Shown here: positions 8,186-17,446 of the stretch, in pieces
How the letters are laid out: each line of letters starts with the position of its first letter
How positions within the stretch are numbered: position 1 is the first letter of the stretch
From: an uncultured Clostridia bacterium
GTDB lineage: Bacteria > Bacillota > Clostridia > Christensenellales > Borkfalkiaceae
Reading direction: 5' to 3'
NCBI GenBank assembly: GCA_934247225.1
Contig: CAKQJE010000028.1
Span: 1-27,498, forward strand
Length of the DNA stretch: 27,498 nt
Made by a program: the position numbers and the translations under genes
The notes under the pieces: model-generated
Database searches by the model: none
Told to the model about the DNA's origin: nothing
Seen by the model: only the letters and a program-made list of their open reading frames with translations

Positions 8186-9142
8186 ATGGAAAAAGGTTTA
8201 AAATTATCCGTTCGGCGCAGTTCGGTATATAAGAATAAAAAGAAGTTATTCTTTTATCTGGCATTGATGCTGATCCCCGTGGCGCACTTTCTGGTGTTCT
8301 ATGTTTACATCAATTTCAATTCGTTCGTTCTTGCTTTTACGCAGTATAAAAAGACGAGCGAAGGAATACTCGTGAAATCTTTTGCGGGATTTTCGAATTT
8401 CGTAAAAGGCTTCGGGGAACTTACGAAATACCCGTACAGAATAAAAAATTCGCTGATATTCACGGCAGGGAATATTTTTCTCGTTACGCCGCTGACGTTG
8501 TTGTTCTCGTTTTATATTTATAAAAAAGGACCTTGCAGCGGATTTTTCAGGGTGGCTTTATATGTGCCGCAGATATTATCCGAGGTCGTTATAGGTCTGA
8601 TTTACGTAAAATTATGTAACAGCGTTATACCGTCTTTTGCAAAACAAGTACTCGGAATAGAAACGATAACGGGGCTGTTGGAAAATCCCGCAACGAGTTT
8701 GTACTTCGTTTTCTTTTTCAACACTCTTTTCTGGTTCGGCGTTAATATGCTGCTGTATTCCAACACGATGAGCGCGATAAACGAATCTATTATAGAATCC
8801 TGTCATCTTGACGGGGCAAACCGCATTCAGGAGTTTTGGTATATAGTGCTTCCTATGATTTATCCGACGCTTATAACGATGTTCGTCGTGATGATATCCT
8901 GCACGTTTACCGAACAATTCAGAATGTTCACGTTATTCAGTAACCGCGGCGATTCGATAGGAAACATCGGGTATTTCCTGTATCTGCAAGTTCAGAAAAG
9001 CGACGTCTGGGTTCCCGAAGGAACAACCTATGTGCCTTATACCGTTTTATCGGCGATAGGATTGATACTGACGGCGATAGTGCTTCCCGCAACGCTTATT
9101 ATCAAGAAATTGTTGACCAAATACGGACCGAGAGAGGACTGA
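8186..9142 (+). CDS. ABC sugar transporter permease, MalF/UgpA type
   Basis: This is a 318-residue integral membrane protein of the CUT1 class. It has about six hydrophobic segments, the first around residues 25-48 (LALMLIPVAHFLVFYVYI). The EAA loop that docks the ATPase lies at about residues 202-228 (ESCHLDGANRIQEFW, then LP), preserving the family pattern of E, DGA and the trailing P. No Shine-Dalgarno sequence precedes the ATG; the upstream 15 nt are AT-rich and follow a large hairpin. It pairs with the next gene to form the heterodimeric channel. No ATPase gene is present in the window. Confidence 0.92.
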   Translation: MEKGLKLSVRRSSVYKNKKKLFFYLALMLIPVAHFLVFYVYINFNSFVLAFTQYKKTSEGILVKSFAGFSNFVKGFGELTKYPYRIKNSLIFTAGNIFLVTPLTLLFSFYIYKKGPCSGFFRVALYVPQILSEVVIGLIYVKLCNSVIPSFAKQVLGIETITGLLENPATSLYFVFFFNTLFWFGVNMLLYSNTMSAINESIIESCHLDGANRIQEFWYIVLPMIYPTLITMFVVMISCTFTEQFRMFTLFSNRGDSIGNIGYFLYLQVQKSDVWVPEGTTYVPYTVLSAIGLILTAIVLPATLIIKKLLTKYGPRED

Positions 9143-9145
9143 GTC

Positions 9146-10141
9146 GTGGATAAAGCAATAAAGAATTTCAATAAAAAAGGAAATAAAACGAGGTTAAAAA
9201 CAAAAAGCGCGTCCGATAAAATTCTGTTCACGGTAATCATTGTTTTATTGGCGGCGCTTACCTTGTTTCTGATAATAACGCTATTATGGGGGCTGACGAC
9301 CTCTTTGAAAAGCGAGCGCGATTATCTCAAAAATATGTTCGGATTTCCGAATCTCGATCCGACGTATAAAAGAAACAGCAGGGAACAATTTTTTCATTTG
9401 CAGAACTATGTTGACGTACTGAACAATTTCGTTCTTACGCTGGACGGAACTTATTACAGAGGCGACAGCCCCGTATACGCGCAGACGACGACAGGATTTT
9501 TCGGAATGCTTGCAAACACCTTGTTGTATGCGGGCGTGGGTGCGCTTATCTGCGCGCTTGTTCCCGCGGTGACGGCATATTTGTGCGCTAAATACAAGTG
9601 TTACAAACTTAGCGGAATAGTGTATGTTACCTATATTGTTATAATGTGCGTGCCGATAGTAGGTTCTTATCCGACGATAATAAGCTTTTTGCGAAACACC
9701 GGGTTATACGATACGTTTATAGGCAACTATCTGCAAAAAATGTCGGGCGCGGGAATGTATTTCTTCGTTTATTACGCGTTTTTCGGAGGTCTGTCAAACG
9801 CATACAGAGAGGCGGCGGATATAGACGGCGCTTCGGAAATGACCATTCTCGTGAGGATATATTTCCCCTTGGCGATAAAAATGATCGCGACTGTGTTTTT
9901 AATACAGTTCGTTGCGCTCTGGAACGATTATCAGACGCCGCTTTTGTATCTGCCCACACATCCGACTCTTTCTTACGGCGTGTACCTCGTGGCGATAGAT
10001 CCGCCGTCGGGAATAAATATCAGCGACGTTCCCCATTCCGTATCCGCATGTATGATGCTTGCGTTACCGATACTGATCGTCTTTGTTATTTTCAAGGATA
10101 AAATCATGGGGAATATTTCATTAGGCGGAGTTAAGGAGTAA
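9146..10141 (+). CDS. ABC sugar transporter permease, MalG/UgpE type
   Basis: This 331-residue membrane protein is the second half of the CUT1 channel. The start is GTG, 3 nt after the stop of the first permease, with AGAGAGGA upstream, so the two are probably translationally coupled. An N-terminal membrane segment lies at about residues 30-50, and the remaining segments follow a periplasmic-side loop that mentions no other domain. The EAA loop begins at residue 222 (EAADIDGASEM, then R-IYFPL), close to consensus. It works with the preceding binding protein and permease. The energy would come from an ATPase encoded elsewhere, as is usual for MsmK/UgpC-type shared ATPases. Confidence 0.92.
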   Translation: MDKAIKNFNKKGNKTRLKTKSASDKILFTVIIVLLAALTLFLIITLLWGLTTSLKSERDYLKNMFGFPNLDPTYKRNSREQFFHLQNYVDVLNNFVLTLDGTYYRGDSPVYAQTTTGFFGMLANTLLYAGVGALICALVPAVTAYLCAKYKCYKLSGIVYVTYIVIMCVPIVGSYPTIISFLRNTGLYDTFIGNYLQKMSGAGMYFFVYYAFFGGLSNAYREAADIDGASEMTILVRIYFPLAIKMIATVFLIQFVALWNDYQTPLLYLPTHPTLSYGVYLVAIDPPSGINISDVPHSVSACMMLALPILIVFVIFKDKIMGNISLGGVKE

Positions 10142-10144
10142 AAA

Positions 10145-13100
10145 ATGATGATGAAAAAAACAAAGAATTATCTCATGATATCGTTGATTTGTCTGTGCGC
10201 CGTTTTTGCGGCTCTCGCCGTCGGATTCGGCGGGATCGTCGTATCTTATGCGGACGAACCGTCGGTCAACGATTCGGGATTATCGGAATTATATAATTAC
10301 GGCGAAACCGTGTCGCTTCCGATCGGGGCGGATATAGAGTATAAGGGCAAGAAAACCAATGCGACGAAAACCTATCTCGTATATCCCGACGGATCCGCGA
10401 GATCGAAAAGCGAATACGTTCTCGATGATTACGGTTGTTACGACGCCGTGTTCGAGGGAACGATAGACGGGGTTACCGTCGTTGCGAAAAAGCAGTTTAC
10501 CGTTAAAAAAAGCTACTATTCGATAAGCGACGATTCTTCGATCGATTTCGGCGATCTTAACAAGTCGTTTGTAAATATGGGTTATCGGAAAGGTCTTAAA
10601 CTGACTCTTGCCGAGGGTGGCACGTTTTATTACAACAAGCCCGTCAATATATACGAAAACAGCAGATTCGATCTGATATATTTCAACTGCCTGCAGTTCG
10701 ATACGATATGCAAAAGCGTTACGGTAAGGCTTACCGATTGCTACGATTCGTCAAAATTCGTCGATTTGCATTATAATCGCGGCAACTACGATTATCAGAC
10801 TTACGTAAACGTCAGCGCGTACGGAAAAAAGAAAGCGGGACTTTCCAAAGCGGAAAGCGGCAACGTGGAAATCGACGGCGAAAATTATTCGCTCGTAAAC
10901 AGTTTCAACAACAGCGACGGAACGATAATCACGGGCAATCTGAACGTAAATAAGAATTATTATAATTTCGGTTTTATTTTAGATACGACCGACCGCAAAA
11001 ATATAAGGGTTTACGTAAACCACACGAACGGTTCAAACACCGCGCTCGTCAGCGAGCTTAACAACAGAAGCATATACGATTACGATTTCGACGGGTTTAC
11101 CGACGGTAACGTTTATATTTCCGTAACGGCTTCGGGGCTTGTAGGCGTGAACAGCGCGCCCGTGGAAATAGCGAAAATTATGGACGACGATAACGGTTCG
11201 CTTGCTTACGCCGATTACTGCGAGGATGTAACGGCTCCGATTTTTATCGAAGAGAACGCCTTTTCGCAGAGGAAAATCGTCGCAAACGGCGATTCGATAA
11301 AAGTTCCCGTGGTTTATACTTACGACGACAGCGGAGTAAGAGGCGGAAACGTTGCCGATTACGTTGTCTGGTATAACAGAGGAACTGCGGCGGAACGTAT
11401 GATCAAGGTCGAAAACGGAAAATTCCTGCCGACTGCGATAGGAAAATATACTATCGAGTATACTGCCGTTGATTATTTCAAAAACGTCGGCAAATACGTT
11501 ATCGTGCTTAACGCAACGAAAAACGGCGAGGACGGCATAAGATTTGACGTCGAAAACACGTTTGACGGTATAGAAGCGGGAACACGGGTAAAATTCGACA
11601 ATTATTCCGTAAGCGGAATAAACGGCGAGGTTTTAGTTACAATCGAAGTGACAAATCCGAAGGGCGAAACGAAAGAATTGTCGGCAAAAGACGAATATCT
11701 CATCGAATATTCGGGAGAGTATAAAGTCAGATATCTTTATGAGGACGTTTTATATTCGGGAAGCGAGGAGATGAAGTTTACCGCGGTAAACTCGTCAAAA
11801 CCTGCGTTCGATTCTTCGGTAATGAGCTTGAACAGATATTATATCAAAGGATATACTTATTCGATCGAAGCAAATAAGGCGTATACTTACGACGAAAACG
11901 GAGCAACCCCCGCAAACGTCGAAGCGTATGTCAAGTTTGACGGCGGCGAGTATGAAAAAATCGAAGATATCGGAAACGTTACGATAAACGCAAACAATAT
12001 CGTCAGATTCAAGCTGAAATGCGAAAACAGCAGCGTTGAAATCGTCTCGGACGAGATTAAGGTGGTAGACGTCAAAACCGCGGACGGCAAGCTCGATATA
12101 ACGAAATTCTTTGCGGGAAACGTCGCTTCGGCTTCTACCGACAGAAACGGTACAACCGTAAACGTAACGAATAACGGAACGATAGAATTTATAAATCCGT
12201 TACAGTTCAACAAGGCGTTCAACTTCAGATTTATGCTTCCGTCGGACGACGCGGCAACCAAAATGTCGATAGTAATAACCGATTATTACGACGCGGCAAA
12301 GACCCTGAAAATAGATTTAAGCGGTAACAACGCTTATTCTATAAACGGCGGTACGGGAAGAACGCTGCTTAATCCCTGGAAGGGGTACACGACAAACGTC
12401 GCTTACGCCGACGGTTTATTGAGAATAGGCGATACGGAAGTAAACTATAACAGTATTTTTGAAAGCGGCTTGTGCTTTTTGAAGGTCGTTTTTGAAAATA
12501 AAAACACTACGAGCATAACCGTAAACGAGCTTTGCACGCAGTCGCTTGCCAACGTCTATTCAGACAATATGGGTCCGATAATGTACTATAAGGAACTCGA
12601 AAAGGTCGCGGCGATAAATTCCGAGATAACTATTCCGAGACCTTATGCGGCGGACGTTTTGTCTCCGTCGTCTATGGCGGACCTTAAAATGACGGTCTAT
12701 AAAAACAACAAGGTTATGAAAGCCGTTTCGGGAGAAACTCTTGAAAATATAACCGATTTCACGAAGGAATATAAGATTCTCTTAGACGATTACGGAGTTT
12801 ACAAAGTGATTTACGAGTATAGCGATCAGTACGGCAACGTTACCGAACAGACTTATTCGAGATTTACGATTTCCGTCACGGATATCGAAGCCCCCGTGAT
12901 CACGGTGAACGAAGATATTTCGAAACCGATTTCGGTCGGGGTGAATACGGAAGTTCCCGTCGTTAATTTCTCGGTAAACGATAATTACACCGCCGCAAAC
13001 CGCCTTACGGTCTGGGTCGTCGTGAAAGACGGATTCAACACCGTATCCGCGGTAAGAGACGCGAAAAACATTTATTTGTCCAAAGCGGGAAATTATACGG

Positions 13101-13168
13101 TGTATATTTACTGCAAAGACGGCGCGGGAAATACCGCTTACGTCTCGTATAAAGTGACGGCGAGATAA
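10145..13168 (+). CDS. Large secreted protein with tandem Ig-like domains and two related sandwich modules
   Basis: This is a 1007-residue exported protein of unknown function. It has a signal peptide ending near VSYA-DEP (about residue 37) and no lipobox, sortase motif or C-terminal anchor. Two regions resemble each other: about residues 170-360 (SVTVRLTDCYDSSKFVDLHY) and about 690-830 (SIVITDYYDAAKTLKIDLS). Both look like beta-sandwich folds of carbohydrate-binding or LamG kind. Between and after them are Ig-like domains with the HYR/cadherin-like wording of bacterial adhesins, for example GKYTIEYTAVD, then YSDQYGNVTEQTY, then DIEAPVITV, and a closing AGNYTVYIYCKDGAGNTAY. It is 3 nt after the permease and carries AAGGAG. 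The ATG occurs three times in a row; the first is used here. A glycan-binding role is inferred from context. Confidence 0.8.
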   Translation: MMMKKTKNYLMISLICLCAVFAALAVGFGGIVVSYADEPSVNDSGLSELYNYGETVSLPIGADIEYKGKKTNATKTYLVYPDGSARSKSEYVLDDYGCYDAVFEGTIDGVTVVAKKQFTVKKSYYSISDDSSIDFGDLNKSFVNMGYRKGLKLTLAEGGTFYYNKPVNIYENSRFDLIYFNCLQFDTICKSVTVRLTDCYDSSKFVDLHYNRGNYDYQTYVNVSAYGKKKAGLSKAESGNVEIDGENYSLVNSFNNSDGTIITGNLNVNKNYYNFGFILDTTDRKNIRVYVNHTNGSNTALVSELNNRSIYDYDFDGFTDGNVYISVTASGLVGVNSAPVEIAKIMDDDNGSLAYADYCEDVTAPIFIEENAFSQRKIVANGDSIKVPVVYTYDDSGVRGGNVADYVVWYNRGTAAERMIKVENGKFLPTAIGKYTIEYTAVDYFKNVGKYVIVLNATKNGEDGIRFDVENTFDGIEAGTRVKFDNYSVSGINGEVLVTIEVTNPKGETKELSAKDEYLIEYSGEYKVRYLYEDVLYSGSEEMKFTAVNSSKPAFDSSVMSLNRYYIKGYTYSIEANKAYTYDENGATPANVEAYVKFDGGEYEKIEDIGNVTINANNIVRFKLKCENSSVEIVSDEIKVVDVKTADGKLDITKFFAGNVASASTDRNGTTVNVTNNGTIEFINPLQFNKAFNFRFMLPSDDAATKMSIVITDYYDAAKTLKIDLSGNNAYSINGGTGRTLLNPWKGYTTNVAYADGLLRIGDTEVNYNSIFESGLCFLKVVFENKNTTSITVNELCTQSLANVYSDNMGPIMYYKELEKVAAINSEITIPRPYAADVLSPSSMADLKMTVYKNNKVMKAVSGETLENITDFTKEYKILLDDYGVYKVIYEYSDQYGNVTEQTYSRFTISVTDIEAPVITVNEDISKPISVGVNTEVPVVNFSVNDNYTAANRLTVWVVVKDGFNTVSAVRDAKNIYLSKAGNYTVYIYCKDGAGNTAYVSYKVTAR

Positions 13169-13180
13169 AGGAGAACGATA

Positions 13181-15214
13181 ATGAGAAAAAAGGATGTTTT
13201 TAAAAGCATTTCGGCAATATTTATTGTCGCGATACTTGCTTTTTCTATCGTTGCTTGCGGCAAAACGGGCAATTCTGCTTCGGAGAGCGACAGCGGCTCG
13301 AAACCGAACGTAGAAAACCCCGATCATAGTTTTGCGTTCAAAGAGACAAACGATTATCTTGTTAAAAACGGCGCAACGGAGTATAAGATAGTTATTCCTT
13401 CAGGTAACGTAAGCGCGGAGTTGAATATCGCGAAAGACGAACTCGTAAGACTTTTTAAAGAAGCGACGGGCGTTACGCTCGAAACGATTTCTGACGCGGG
13501 AAAAACTCACGAAGCGAATAATAAATATATTTCGCTCGGGAACACTTCGCTTTATAAAAGCAGCGGACTGAGCGTTGATACGAAAAAGCTCAAAAAAGAC
13601 GGAGCGAGAATTTTAACAAAGGATAAAACTATTTATTTTATCGGTCAGACAGACGCGGGCGTTATATACGGCGTATACGATTTTTTGAATATGCATTTCG
13701 ATTTTGAAACGTATTTCAAGGACACGTATACGTTGACCACGGGCGTAACCGATTTAAAATTGGTGGATTACGATGTTATCGATATACCCGATATAGAGTA
13801 CAGAACGAAAAAGGGTATACTGAACGCAAGCACTTCTGACGTCAACGATATAATGTTCGCATACAGAATGCGTTCTCTCGACTCGGACAGCAATATGTTT
13901 CTGCCTATTCATTCGGGCGACAGTAAAAATTCCGATTGGAATATAAACCACAACAGTTTTTACTTCCTTCCGCTCGACGAATATTTTGAAACGCACAGGA
14001 ATTTCTATTCGGTTGCGGGAAATCAGTTGTGCTTCACCGCACACGGAAATGCCGACGATTATAACCTTATGGTAGATTTGTGCGCCGAGAAGATAACCAA
14101 CTCGCTTACGTGGTACGATCCCGAAAGTTATCCGAATTACAATGCGGTAGAACTCGGAATAAACGACTTTTTCAGCCTTTGCGAATGCGACGAATGCAAA
14201 AAATGCGCGGCGAGAAACAACGGCGCGAAGTCGGCGAGTATCGTTATCTTTCTGAACAAAGTAGGCAAAAAGGTAAACGATTGGATGGAAGCAAACCCCG
14301 AATATAAGAGAGAAAACTTCAAATACGTTTTCCTTGCTTATTCCGACGCGTTGCAGCCGCCTTTCAGAAACTATTCGACGGGCGAGTGGAATATGTCCGA
14401 CGAATTGAAATCCCCCGAGGGAGTAAATCTCGTACCGTTTGTAGCGCAGGATAAATTCAATTATTCGAAAAGCCTTTACGACGCGGATAATAATTCGGTA
14501 AGACAGTTCGTCGAAGATTGGGCGGCGGTTTACGATAACTGTATGGCTTGGTCTTACGGAACGTTCTTCTACGACTATTTGTGTTTTTACGATAGTTTCG
14601 GTTTTTACACGGATTATTATAAACTTCTGAAAGAAAACAAGTATATGTATACCTTCGTGCAGATACATGATTGTCAGAGGGGCGCGGATACGGGATTCGG
14701 AGTGTTGCATAACTATCTGTGCAGCAAACTTGCCTGGAATTCGGAACTCGACGTAAACGAGCTTGTCGAAAACTATTTCAAAGCGATGTATAAGGACGCA
14801 TGGGCGGAAATGTACGAATTGTTCACGCAGGAATGCTTGTGGTTCGCAACCGAAAACGCGAGAACGTCTTTAACGACGAGCTCGTCGATTACTTCCACCG
14901 AAAAAGACAAATTGCCTTTCGGTACGGTAAACGATTTTATGAAAACGATAGACAAAGCGTACGCTAAAATCGATAATTACAAGAGAGATACCGTAACGTA
15001 TAACAGACTTAAAAACAATATCGATATGGAATGGATATTTCCCGCGAAGGCAATGCTCAGTCTGCATAAAGACAAGTATACCGCCGCGGAATACGAAGAG
15101 ATTAAACAGAAATTCAAAACTATCGCGCAAACGTTGAATTTTGCGGTAATTAAGGAAACCTGGCTCAATCAGTATCCTACGACCATAGACGAATTCCTTG
15201 AAACGATTTCTTAA
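13181..15214 (+). CDS. DUF4838-family surface lipoprotein, possible glycoside hydrolase
   Basis: This 677-residue protein has a lipoprotein signal with FSIVAC (Cys 26). Residues about 60-185 form the N-terminal GH67/GH20-associated domain (IVIPSGNVSAELNIAKDEL, then GVIYGVYDFL). The central part matches DUF4838: it includes ELGINDFFSLCECDECKKC, a four-cysteine cluster, and the late HNYLCSKLAWNSELDVNELV with YKDAW, which is the family's closing signature. Members are usually found in polysaccharide loci next to glycosidases, but I know of no established activity for the family. As the only exported protein here that resembles a TIM-barrel hydrolase, it is a candidate for the extracellular or cell-surface cleavage step. 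GGAG precedes the start. The last gene ended 12 nt upstream. Confidence 0.82.
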   Translation: MRKKDVFKSISAIFIVAILAFSIVACGKTGNSASESDSGSKPNVENPDHSFAFKETNDYLVKNGATEYKIVIPSGNVSAELNIAKDELVRLFKEATGVTLETISDAGKTHEANNKYISLGNTSLYKSSGLSVDTKKLKKDGARILTKDKTIYFIGQTDAGVIYGVYDFLNMHFDFETYFKDTYTLTTGVTDLKLVDYDVIDIPDIEYRTKKGILNASTSDVNDIMFAYRMRSLDSDSNMFLPIHSGDSKNSDWNINHNSFYFLPLDEYFETHRNFYSVAGNQLCFTAHGNADDYNLMVDLCAEKITNSLTWYDPESYPNYNAVELGINDFFSLCECDECKKCAARNNGAKSASIVIFLNKVGKKVNDWMEANPEYKRENFKYVFLAYSDALQPPFRNYSTGEWNMSDELKSPEGVNLVPFVAQDKFNYSKSLYDADNNSVRQFVEDWAAVYDNCMAWSYGTFFYDYLCFYDSFGFYTDYYKLLKENKYMYTFVQIHDCQRGADTGFGVLHNYLCSKLAWNSELDVNELVENYFKAMYKDAWAEMYELFTQECLWFATENARTSLTTSSSITSTEKDKLPFGTVNDFMKTIDKAYAKIDNYKRDTVTYNRLKNNIDMEWIFPAKAMLSLHKDKYTAAEYEEIKQKFKTIAQTLNFAVIKETWLNQYPTTIDEFLETIS

Positions 15215-15225
15215 ACGGAGGGAAT

Positions 15226-17427
15226 ATGAAGAAGTTCAGAATAATATCGATTTTGATTTTATCGTTGCTGTTTGCCGTGTCCCTTTTTGCGTGCGGCGGG
15301 TGTGGAAAAAATCCCTCGTCGTCGGGTTCTTCGTCGGGTAATTCGGCAAGCTCGTCGGAAACGCCTGCGAGCGAAGGAATCACGCTTAACTATTACAATA
15401 AAGATCTGATTTACGGCGACAGCTTAAGTCTGATCGCGACGTATGAAATTCAGGCGGGTGCAACTCTTTCATGGCGTTCGAGCAACGAAAACGTAGTCAC
15501 GGTAAACAGCGACGGCGACGTGAAAACAATTTCGACGGGCGAGGCGGATGTTGTGGCGACTTACGGAGAATATTCCGCAAAATGCCATATAAACGTTTCG
15601 TTCGGCGAATTTTTGCCGAGGCTCGTCATCGAAAACGTTTCGGACGATCGCATTATTTTATCTAAGAACAGCGATTACAATGTTAAAGGCTACGTTTATT
15701 TCAATAACACCAAATATTACGACGTCGAATTGAAAAGCTCGATTTTGAATCAGTCGATCGTTGCGATAAACAACGATATGACGCTTACCGCCGTAAACGT
15801 CGGAGAAACCGAAGTTGTTTTTTCCACCGTATGGAAGGGTTTCGGCGGCTCCACCTTGCAAAAAACGATTACCGTTAAGGTTGTGGACGAGGTCGAAGTG
15901 AACACTTTCGTTTCCGTCGGCGGTGTGAGCGAGATAACGGATAAAATCGAGCTCAGCCTCGTTGAGGAATGGCAGGGAAAAACGTACGACGATTTTGCCG
16001 TTTTTTCAAGCGAGTTTATCGCGGGCGGCAAAAAACAAAACGTCGCGTTCGAGTATAAAAAAGAAGAGGGCAGTAACGTTATTTCCGTAAAAGGCAACAA
16101 GGTCACCGCCGAAAATATCGGCAGCAGTTACGTAGAGGTAAAGTGCAGTTATAACGGTACGGACTATGTAAGCGTTATCGAAGTGGTTGTCACTTGTCCC
16201 GTAGAAAACTACGAGGGCAGCCTCGATTATTGCGTAAGCGAAGATTTCGACGTAAATAACGTTTTCGGCGCGGGCGCGGTAATTTTATCGGCGACTCAGG
16301 GCGGAAAGGAGCTTACCGTAAAACGCGGAAAACTTATCACCGATATAGTTCCCAAGGGGCGTGAAACCGAGCCGATATGCATTATATCGTCGCTTGGCGG
16401 GTATCTTTTCGAGAACGTGAACGCGTATACGAAAATGATAAAAACCTCCGACGAATTTGTTAAAACCGTTACTTTAAAAGCGGGCGAAACGATAAGCGGC
16501 TACTATTATCTCGGCAACGATATCACCGTTGATATGACGGCGCAGATCGGTAGCTGGTATGAAAATAACGGCAAACAAAACAGATATTTCGAGGGCGTAT
16601 TCGACGGACAGAATCATACCGTGAACGCGACTGTCGCAATGAACGGCGTTTTCGGCGGATTCGGCAAGGACGCGCTTGTTAAAAACACGCATTTCAACTT
16701 CACGTTTTCGATTTCCGACAGTGCCGTGACGAAAACGGCTTGCGGACTTGCAAGAAACGACGGCGCGGTGTTCATGCAAGGACAATGGGACGTTAAGCTT
16801 GAAAACCTGAAAATAACGACTACGAATTATTTCGACGGCGCGGACGGCACCGAAAAACGCTCTTACGCTCTCATGGATTTTATGAATTACAGATTATCCA
16901 TGTCGGACGTGCTTGTGGTTATAAACGGAGCGGCTGTCGATTATACGAATTACACTCAGCAAGTCGGCGCGCTGTTCCGCGTAGATTGCAACTCTATGTG
17001 CGCGTCATGCGATTCGATGTATAACGGAGGATTTAAAAATATCAGAGTCGTTACGGGAGTATTTATGCCGATGTCCAACGGTTATTTCGGGAATATCGGG
17101 ACGAATAAATCTTATTATACGACTTACGCGAGTACCGATTATTCGTCGGCTAAGACAGACGGAAAGGCGGTTGTCGGAAACAGAGGCGGCACGGGCGAAA
17201 ACACGGCGTTTTGTAAAATCACCCCGAGCAGAGATACAAGCGACAGCCAAAAAGCACTGTTCGGCGAGGTGTTCTTTGTCGATTCGCTCGACGGACAGAC
17301 AAAATCTGCCAAATATGCATGGGTATATTCGTCAAGCGTTACGGACGGAGGAATATACAGATATAATACGATTGACGAATTAAAAGACAGCGGAGTAACG
17401 AAAGTCGGCGTGTGGAACGTCGGTTGA
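15226..17427 (+). CDS. Surface lipoprotein with Big_2 Ig-like domain and a beta-helix-like module
   Basis: This 733-residue lipoprotein has SLFAC (Cys 23) followed by a Gly/Ser-rich linker. Residues about 50-125 are a Big_2 domain (SWRSSNENVVTVNSDGDV, then GEADVVATY). Further beta-rich segments without a confident name fill about 130-420. Residues about 423-600 resemble the second half of the composite module of the operon's first gene: GYYYLGNDI, FEGVFDGQNHTV, VFGGFG, then VKNTHFNFTF and LENLKITT. That suggests a right-handed beta-helix or GLUG-type fold. AACGGAGGG lies just before the ATG. It is probably a surface binding protein for the same glycan. There is no catalytic signature, so enzymatic activity is not claimed. 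Confidence 0.8.
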   Translation: MKKFRIISILILSLLFAVSLFACGGCGKNPSSSGSSSGNSASSSETPASEGITLNYYNKDLIYGDSLSLIATYEIQAGATLSWRSSNENVVTVNSDGDVKTISTGEADVVATYGEYSAKCHINVSFGEFLPRLVIENVSDDRIILSKNSDYNVKGYVYFNNTKYYDVELKSSILNQSIVAINNDMTLTAVNVGETEVVFSTVWKGFGGSTLQKTITVKVVDEVEVNTFVSVGGVSEITDKIELSLVEEWQGKTYDDFAVFSSEFIAGGKKQNVAFEYKKEEGSNVISVKGNKVTAENIGSSYVEVKCSYNGTDYVSVIEVVVTCPVENYEGSLDYCVSEDFDVNNVFGAGAVILSATQGGKELTVKRGKLITDIVPKGRETEPICIISSLGGYLFENVNAYTKMIKTSDEFVKTVTLKAGETISGYYYLGNDITVDMTAQIGSWYENNGKQNRYFEGVFDGQNHTVNATVAMNGVFGGFGKDALVKNTHFNFTFSISDSAVTKTACGLARNDGAVFMQGQWDVKLENLKITTTNYFDGADGTEKRSYALMDFMNYRLSMSDVLVVINGAAVDYTNYTQQVGALFRVDCNSMCASCDSMYNGGFKNIRVVTGVFMPMSNGYFGNIGTNKSYYTTYASTDYSSAKTDGKAVVGNRGGTGENTAFCKITPSRDTSDSQKALFGEVFFVDSLDGQTKSAKYAWVYSSSVTDGGIYRYNTIDELKDSGVTKVGVWNVG

Positions 17428-17446
17428 AAATAAACGATGACATTTT

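Noticed and set aside
13754..14710. 318-codon minus-strand open frame inside the DUF4838 gene
   Set aside because: Long, but without domain-like sequence or ribosome site, and fully antisense to a recognised protein.
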